In this document: positions 4,934 to 9,219 of the stretch, in pieces
How positions within the stretch are numbered: position 1 is the first letter of the stretch
Layout: each line of letters starts with the position of its first letter
Assembly: GCA_009885185.1 (NCBI GenBank)
Contig: VFLF01000935.1
Span: forward strand, 1-9,219
DNA length: 9,219 nucleotides
Source of the DNA: Nitrosomonadales bacterium
GTDB lineage: Bacteria; Pseudomonadota; Gammaproteobacteria; Burkholderiales; SG8-41
Direction: 5' to 3'
The notes under the pieces: model-generated
The model's database searches: none
Seen by the model: the letters and a program-made list of their open reading frames with translations, nothing else
Told to the model about the DNA's origin: nothing
Made by a program: the position numbers and the translations under genes

Positions 4934-7624
4934 GTGCCGTTAAGCTGGAACGAAATCCGCGACCGCGCGCTTGCGTTTTCGCGCGAGTGGTCTGACGCCG
5001 AATCCGAGCGTGCAGAATCGCAGTCGTTCTGGAATGATTTTTTCAACGTCTTCGGCATCAACCGCAAGCGCGTCGCGATTTTCGAAAAGCAGGTCGCGCT
5101 GACGCGCGGCGGGGCCAAATTCAAGGATGGCCGCATCGACGCCTTCTGGAAGGGCGTGCTGCTGATCGAACACAAAAGCGCGGGCGCCGATCTGGATCGC
5201 GCGTTCACGCAAGCGGCGGATTATTTCGACGGCTTGGCCGAGCGCGATTTGCCGCGCTACATCCTCGTTTCGGATTTTCAGCGCTTCCGGTTGTTTGATC
5301 TCGAAGCCGGACAGGAGTGGAAGTTCGCGCTGAAAGACCTGCACAAGCACATCAAGCGTTTCGGCTTCATCGCCGGTTATCGCGCGCAGATCGTGCGTGA
5401 GCAGGATCCGGTCAACGTGGAAGCCGCCGAGCGCATGGGCAAACTGCACGATGCACTCAAGGCCAGCGGCTACAGCGGCCACGCGCTGGAAGTGTTTCTG
5501 GTGCGCCTGTTGTTCTTCCTGTTCGCCGACGACACCGGGATTTTTCAGCCGCGCGAGAGTTTCCGCGATTACCTCGAATCGCACACCGGAGAGGACGGCG
5601 CCGATCTCGGCATGCATCTGCACCAGTTATTTCAGGTACTGACCACGCCGGACGATAAACAGCAGAAAACGCTCGACGAAGAGCTTGCGGCGTTTCCGTA
5701 TATCAACGGGCGATTGTTCGAGGAAGCGCTGCCGGTGGCGAGCTTCGACGGCAAGATGCGCGCGGCGCTCATCAATTGCGCTGAGCTGGACTGGAGCAAA
5801 ATCAGCCCGGCGGTGTTTGGCGCGTTGTTTCAGTCGGTGATGGACGAAAAGGCGCGGCGCAATCTCGGCGCGCATTACACCAGCGAAAAAAACATCCTCA
5901 AGCTCATCAAGCCCCTGTTCACGGACGCGCTGTGGGAGGAGTTCAACAAGGTCAAGAACAACAAGAACCGCCTGTTCGAGTTCCACAAAAAACTGCGCTC
6001 GCTGACATTTTTTGATCCGGCCTGCGGCTGCGGCAACTTTCTGGTGATCGCCTATCGCGAATTGCGTTTGCTGGAACTGGAAATCCTGCGTGCGGTACAT
6101 AAAGGCCCCGGCTCTCAGTTCGTCGATATTTATCAGGAACTGCAACTTGATGTCGATCAGTTCTACGGCATCGAAATCGAGGAATTCCCCTCGCAGATCG
6201 CGCAAGTCGCGCTGTGGCTGATGGATCACCAGATGAATCTGCTGGCAGCGGAGGAATTCGGCCTCTACTTCGCGCGTATCCCGCTCAAAACCTCGCCTCA
6301 TATTGTGTGCGGTAACGCGCTGCGCATCGACTGGAACAATGTGATTCCAAAAGAGCGGTTGAATTACCTGTTTGGCAATCCGCCGTTTGTGGGCGCCAAG
6401 TTCATGGACGACGCACAGAGATTGGATGTGGCAGCAATTATGGGGGATATTCCCAGTGCTGGGCTTCTTGATTATGTGACGTGCTGGTACGTAAAAGCGG
6501 CGGCCTATATAAAAGATACCGATATAGCCTGCGCGTACGTATCTACCAATTCAATTACTCAGGGCGAGCAAGTTGCCGTACTTTGGGGCTATCTTCTCAA
6601 TCGCGGCATTCATATCCACTTTGCACATCGCACATTTCAGTGGGCAAACGAGGGACGTGGGGTCGCTGGGGTTCATTGTGTAATCATCGGTTTCGGTGTG
6701 AAAGATGTAATCCATAAGATCATCTTTGAGTATGACGATATTCGTGGTGATCCACACGCAGTTCAGGCGCAGAATATCAATCCGTACCTCGTCGATGCGA
6801 CAAACGCGCTGATTGGCAGGCGCAGCTTTCCGATTTGCGCTGCACCCGAAATGGGGATCGGAAACAAACCGATAGATGACGGCCACTATCTATTCACAAG
6901 AGAACAAAAGGAAGAATTCTGCAAGTCCGAGCCGCTGGCCACGGAATTCTTCAGAAGGTGGCTGGGAGCCGAGGAATTCATCAATCGTATTGAGCGCTGG
7001 TGTTTGTGGCTGGGCGATTGTTCTCCAGAGAAACTGCGGCGCATGCCGGAAGCCATGAAGCGCGTCGAGGCGGTACGAAATTACCGCCTTGAAAGCAAGA
7101 GTCCGCCAACCCGAAAGCTGGCGGGCACGCCAACCCGCTTTCATGTCGAGAATATTCCGAAATCTACATTCCTCGTGATCCCAGAGGTTTCTTCTGAACG
7201 GCGTACCTATATTCCCCTGGGTTTCCTTGATCCCGAGATTCTATGCAGCAACAAGCTGCGCATTGCCCAGAATGCGAATCTCTATCATTTTGGCGTTTTG
7301 TCGTCGGCTATGCACATGGCTTGGACGCGACATGTATGTGGTCGATTGGAGAGTCGATTCCAATATTCGATCAACATCGTTTACAACAACTACCCATGGC
7401 CGCGCGATCCGGACGGCAAGCACATCAAGGCCATCGAAGCCGCCGCGCAGGGCGTGCTCGACGCGCGAGCAGTTTCCCGATTCGTCGCTTGCCGATTTGT
7501 ACGATCCGCTGACCATGCCGCCGGAACTGACGAAGGCGCATCAAACGCTGGACCGCGCGGTGGATGCGGCTTACGGAAAAAAATCTTTTGCCAGCGACGC
7601 CGAGCGCGTGGCGTTTTTGTTTGA
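4934..7624 (+). CDS. MmeI-family (type IIL) restriction-modification enzyme, frameshifted near its C-terminus
   Basis: A single chain carries nuclease, methyltransferase and specificity domains. The N-terminal nuclease holds GRID (66-69) and LLIEHKSAG (76-84); D69, E79 and K81 reproduce the MmeI D-X9-E-X-K site almost to the residue. A helical connector follows, including LGAHYTSE (311-318). The N6-adenine methyltransferase has motif I DPACGCGNF (361-369) and motif IV NPPF (482-485). The target-recognition region ends at YNNYPWP (817-823). The family cuts at a distance from an asymmetric site and methylates one strand. From about residue 846 the frame is wrong: the last 51 residues are Arg/Cys-rich off-frame sequence, while the expected C-terminal helices continue in another frame to 7703. 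Joined, the protein would be about 923 residues (MmeI: 919). The start is GTG 4934, giving the family-typical MPLSWNEIRDRA; its Shine-Dalgarno is weak. Bases about 6415-7385 are AT-richer than the flanks. Confidence 0.9.
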   Translation: MPLSWNEIRDRALAFSREWSDAESERAESQSFWNDFFNVFGINRKRVAIFEKQVALTRGGAKFKDGRIDAFWKGVLLIEHKSAGADLDRAFTQAADYFDGLAERDLPRYILVSDFQRFRLFDLEAGQEWKFALKDLHKHIKRFGFIAGYRAQIVREQDPVNVEAAERMGKLHDALKASGYSGHALEVFLVRLLFFLFADDTGIFQPRESFRDYLESHTGEDGADLGMHLHQLFQVLTTPDDKQQKTLDEELAAFPYINGRLFEEALPVASFDGKMRAALINCAELDWSKISPAVFGALFQSVMDEKARRNLGAHYTSEKNILKLIKPLFTDALWEEFNKVKNNKNRLFEFHKKLRSLTFFDPACGCGNFLVIAYRELRLLELEILRAVHKGPGSQFVDIYQELQLDVDQFYGIEIEEFPSQIAQVALWLMDHQMNLLAAEEFGLYFARIPLKTSPHIVCGNALRIDWNNVIPKERLNYLFGNPPFVGAKFMDDAQRLDVAAIMGDIPSAGLLDYVTCWYVKAAAYIKDTDIACAYVSTNSITQGEQVAVLWGYLLNRGIHIHFAHRTFQWANEGRGVAGVHCVIIGFGVKDVIHKIIFEYDDIRGDPHAVQAQNINPYLVDATNALIGRRSFPICAAPEMGIGNKPIDDGHYLFTREQKEEFCKSEPLATEFFRRWLGAEEFINRIERWCLWLGDCSPEKLRRMPEAMKRVEAVRNYRLESKSPPTRKLAGTPTRFHVENIPKSTFLVIPEVSSERRTYIPLGFLDPEILCSNKLRIAQNANLYHFGVLSSAMHMAWTRHVCGRLESRFQYSINIVYNNYPWPRDPDGKHIKAIEAAAQGVLDARAVSRFVACRFVRSADHAAGTDEGASNAGPRGGCGLRKKIFCQRRRARGVFV

Positions 7625-7703
7625 GTTGTATCAGCAATACACCAGCCTGCTGCCGGCGGCGGACAAGAAACCGAAGCGTGCGCGCAGCAAGGTGTTATCG
7701 TAA
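7464..7703 (+). pseudogene. Displaced C-terminal helical segment of the MmeI-like enzyme
   Basis: After GVLDA in the main frame, the family's C-terminal sequence resumes in a different frame (position 7464 onward) as REQFPDSSLADLYDPLTMP, then HQTLDRAVDAAYG and AERVAFLFELYQQY, ending at TAA 7701-7703. In MmeI this region forms the C-terminal helical domain packed against the recognition domain. Loss of two bases (one CG unit) in the CGCGCG-like tract at 7462-7467 explains the shift with no residue lost at the join; a one-base insertion would cost a residue. It could be a real mutation or an assembly error. An independent start for this piece is unlikely. Confidence 0.85.
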
Positions 7704-7768
7704 GTATTTCTTTTTATTAGGTAATTTGTGATCTTCCGACTTTTGTGTGAATGTATCAAACCCCGATC

Positions 7769-7835
7769 CGTCATTCTCGCTTTGCGAGCAGCCGCTTCGC
7801 GGCTTGCCTGCTTACCCCACTGCGCGGGAATGACG
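7769..7835. repeat. REP-like palindromic intergenic element with internal hairpins
   Basis: The 67-bp element is bounded by the 8-bp inverted ends CGTCATTC (7769-7776) and GAATGACG (7828-7835). It holds two tight hairpins, CTCGC-TTT-GCGAG (7776-7788) and GCCGC-TTC-GCGGC (7791-7803). The outer-end consensus (GTCATTCCCGCG-type) is a common proteobacterial intergenic repeat. A partial copy of its right end, GCGCGGGAACGACG, occurs at 7863-7876 with 13 of 14 bases matching 7822-7835. It may end transcripts from the restriction-modification gene. Confidence 0.7.
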
Positions 7836-7879
7836 TGGATGGTTTTGTGCATGAGCCGAAGAGCGCGGGAACGACGGGA

Positions 7880-7898
7880 CATCGAATATTGTTCGATG
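7880..7898. repeat. Short inverted repeat upstream of the MDR gene
   Basis: CATCGAA-TATTG-TTCGATG has perfect 7-bp arms and a 5-nt loop, ending 58 bp before the MDR start. It has the size and symmetry of a dimeric-regulator operator but could equally be part of the surrounding palindromic repeat debris. The rest of the 7704-7956 intergenic stretch shows an AT-rich start and no small gene I can support. Confidence 0.4.
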
Positions 7899-7956
7899 GG
7901 ATATCGCCTGAGAAGCCCGGATCTTTTCCAGGCGCTGGTTGATCGCTGAACTCTTC

Positions 7957-8931
7957 ATGAAATCCTGGTGGATCAAAAGCACGGACGGTATCGCTGCGCT
8001 TGAATTACGCGACACGCCCATACCGCAACCCGCACACGGCGAAATGCGGGTGCGCGTCAAGGCCACGTCGATTAATCGCGGCGATGTGATGGCGCGTATC
8101 GGCAGGCACAGCGCGGAAGGCGGTCGGCCTGCGGGCGTAGATGGCACGGGTGAGGTGGTCGCTTTAGGCGATGGCGTCGCCGCATTCACGGTGGGCGAGC
8201 GCGTGATGTTTCGCGGGAAGGGCTGCTTTGCGGAATACGTCATCGTTGATCCCGCGCTGGCCTCACCCGTGCCCGCGCAACTCACGTGGGAGGAAGCGGC
8301 GGCGATTCCCATCGCGTATGTCACGGCGCTGGACGCGCTGGTGGAATTCGGCGCGCTAAAGGCGGGCGAAACGGTGCTGATCGCGGGCGCCTCCTCGGGT
8401 GTGGGTGTGGCCGCGATACAAGCGGCGAAATATCTCGGAGCGCGGGTGATCGGCGTTTCCGGCTCCGATGAAAAACTTGCGCGTTTAAAAATGCTGGGTC
8501 TGGATGTGGCGATACGCGCGCGCGGCGCGGGTTTTACCGGCGAAGCCATGCGCGCCACCAGCGGACGCGGCGTGGACATCGCGGTGAACCTGGTGGGCGG
8601 CAGCGCGTTTGCCGATTGCCAGCGCGCGCTGGCGGATTTCGGCCGGCAGGTGGTGGTGGGCTACGTCGATGGGCAAATGAAAGCCGAGATTGATCTCGAA
8701 GCATTGCATGGCAAGCGGCTGCACGTGATGGGCATATCCAACACGCCGCTGACGCCGGTGCAGCGCGCGCGGGCGACACGTTGCTTCATGGAGGTGCTCT
8801 ATCCGGCGTTTGTCAGCGGCGCCATCAAACCGGTGATCGACCGTGTGTTCAGTTTTGACGACGTGTCCGAGGCCAAGCGTTATGTGGAGACCGATCAGTT
8901 GTTAGGCAAGGTCATCATTCGGCTCGATTGA
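7957..8931 (+). CDS. Zinc-independent MDR oxidoreductase, quinone oxidoreductase-like
   Basis: This 324-residue protein is a medium-chain dehydrogenase/reductase of the quinone oxidoreductase (QOR) type, a cytoplasmic NADPH-dependent enzyme. The GroES-like N-terminal domain carries VRVKATSINRGDVMAR and PAGVDGTGEVVALGDGV, the latter matching the conserved G-x-D family signature. The cofactor domain begins with VLIAGASSGVGVAAIQAAK, in which A143-GASSGVG-G150 is the nucleotide-binding loop. The clustered cysteines of zinc-dependent alcohol dehydrogenases are absent, and the zinc-ligand positions are not conserved. The C-terminal SFDDVSEAKRYVETDQLLGKVIIRLD is typical of the family. I chose ATG 7957; TTG 7939 in the same frame is less likely. 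No clear Shine-Dalgarno is visible. The substrate (a quinone, enone or acryloyl thioester) cannot be assigned. Confidence 0.9.
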   Translation: MKSWWIKSTDGIAALELRDTPIPQPAHGEMRVRVKATSINRGDVMARIGRHSAEGGRPAGVDGTGEVVALGDGVAAFTVGERVMFRGKGCFAEYVIVDPALASPVPAQLTWEEAAAIPIAYVTALDALVEFGALKAGETVLIAGASSGVGVAAIQAAKYLGARVIGVSGSDEKLARLKMLGLDVAIRARGAGFTGEAMRATSGRGVDIAVNLVGGSAFADCQRALADFGRQVVVGYVDGQMKAEIDLEALHGKRLHVMGISNTPLTPVQRARATRCFMEVLYPAFVSGAIKPVIDRVFSFDDVSEAKRYVETDQLLGKVIIRLD

Positions 8932-8945
8932 AATTCACCGTGATC

Positions 8946-9057
8946 GTAGGTTGGCGCTGAGCTTGCGAAGCCCAACACCGCGATCATTGCAAACCAACGC
9001 CGTTTCCAATAGCCACCGGTGTTTTTGTTGGGCTTCGCAAGCTCAGCGCCAACCTAC
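8946..9057. repeat. 112-bp element with perfect 32-bp inverted arms between convergent genes
   Basis: Positions 8946-8977 and 9026-9057 are exact reverse complements over 32 bp, with a 48-bp spacer. Each arm starts or ends with GTAGGTTGG/CCAACCTAC and is itself imperfectly palindromic (GTTGG-GCT against AGC-CCAAC), the look of a REP doublet. It lies in the gap between the MDR gene (plus) and a Bug gene (minus), where such an element can end transcription from both sides. There is no transposase inside it, and the spacer does not code. CCTA is duplicated just outside the right arm (9053-9060). Confidence 0.85.
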
Positions 9058-9079
9058 CTACCTGCGACCTGCCAGCGAA

Positions 9080-9219
9080 CTACTGCGACTCCGCCTTCGC
9101 GCCCGATAGCTTGATGACCTTCGCCCACTTGGCGATTTCGGCTTTGAGGTACGCGGCAAACTGCTCCGGCGTATTCGGCATCGGGTCGGCGCCCGCGTTC
9201 ATCAATTGCTCGCGAAAAT
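9080..9219 (-). CDS. Bug (TctC-type) solute-binding protein, C-terminal end (runs off right edge)
   Basis: On the minus strand the last 45 codons before the TAG at 9082-9080 read FREQLMNAGADPMPNTPEQF, then AAYLKAEIAKWAKVIKLSGA and KAESQ. This is the standard C-terminus of Bug proteins and closely parallels the end of the other Bug receptor in this window (GAEPVGNTPEEFGAFIKRE, then WAKIIKEVGIK). The N-terminal portion with the signal peptide lies outside the window. It is convergent with the MDR gene, with the inverted-repeat element between them. Ligand unknown. Confidence 0.85.
   Translation of the reverse strand, partial: FREQLMNAGADPMPNTPEQFAAYLKAEIAKWAKVIKLSGAKAESQ

Noticed and set aside
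4940..5623. 227-codon minus-strand frame opposite the MmeI-like nuclease
   Set aside because: Antisense shadow of a strongly conserved protein; not plausible as a gene.
6020..6040. Cys in place of Ser/Thr in methyltransferase motif I (DPACGCGNF)
   Set aside because: Looked like a possible inactivating change, but as far as I recall this variant is common in MmeI-type enzymes, so it is not evidence of decay.
6551..6886. 111-codon minus-strand frame inside the AT-richer block
   Set aside because: Considered as a possible embedded gene, but the plus strand is continuous MmeI-family sequence and this frame has no recognisable domain.
7728..7949. Small plus-strand frames in the gap after the restriction-modification gene
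   Set aside because: They run through the palindromic repeats and have no supported start site or protein motif.
8946..9057. Insertion sequence or CRISPR interpretation of the inverted arms
   Set aside because: There is no transposase, the 48-bp spacer is non-coding, and there are only two arms in opposite orientation, not a direct-repeat array.

Overview
This GC-rich window reads as a betaproteobacterial (Burkholderiales-like) chromosome. The main clues are two Bug/TctC-type periplasmic solute-binding proteins, a protein family greatly expanded in that group, together with dense GC-rich coding on both strands and short intergenic palindromic repeats. The taxonomic placement is an inference; no rRNA or tRNA is present to test it.

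Layout. At the left edge (1-601, minus strand) is the N-terminal part of a Gfo/Idh/MocA oxidoreductase. Divergent from it is a metal-homeostasis unit: a yybP-ykoY manganese riboswitch (about 705-822) and a Shine-Dalgarno-masking hairpin lead into a UPF0016/MneA-type Mn exporter (891-1466), and a DmeF-like CDF efflux protein follows 42 bp later (1509-2459). Next come a VapBC toxin-antitoxin pair (2519-3216), an orphan Bug receptor (3242-4207) and a HigBA toxin-antitoxin pair (4284-4873) with a palindromic candidate operator. A large single-chain MmeI-family (type IIL) restriction-modification enzyme follows (4934-7624). Its reading frame breaks near its 3' end; the lost C-terminal helical segment is still readable in another frame up to 7703. 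A 253-bp intergenic stretch with REP-like palindromes leads to a zinc-independent quinone-oxidoreductase-type MDR enzyme (7957-8931). The window closes with a 112-bp element bounded by two perfect 32-bp inverted arms, lying between convergent genes, and the C-terminus of a second Bug receptor on the minus strand (9080 to the right edge).

How the genes work together. The riboswitch, exporter and CDF gene look like a Mn/divalent-metal detoxification operon. The HigBA pair followed at once by a solitary restriction-modification gene looks like a small acquired defence segment. The MmeI-like gene is internally mosaic: its middle third, covering the back of the methyltransferase and the target-recognition domain, is clearly AT-richer than its flanks, as expected from a specificity-domain swap. 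The Gfo/Idh, quinone oxidoreductase and Bug genes look like ordinary, separately transcribed catabolic or transport genes.

I found no convincing new multi-gene system. The strongest leads are the details of the Mn riboswitch expression platform, the frameshifted mosaic MmeI homologue whose sequence allows a partial specificity prediction, and the inverted-repeat elements.
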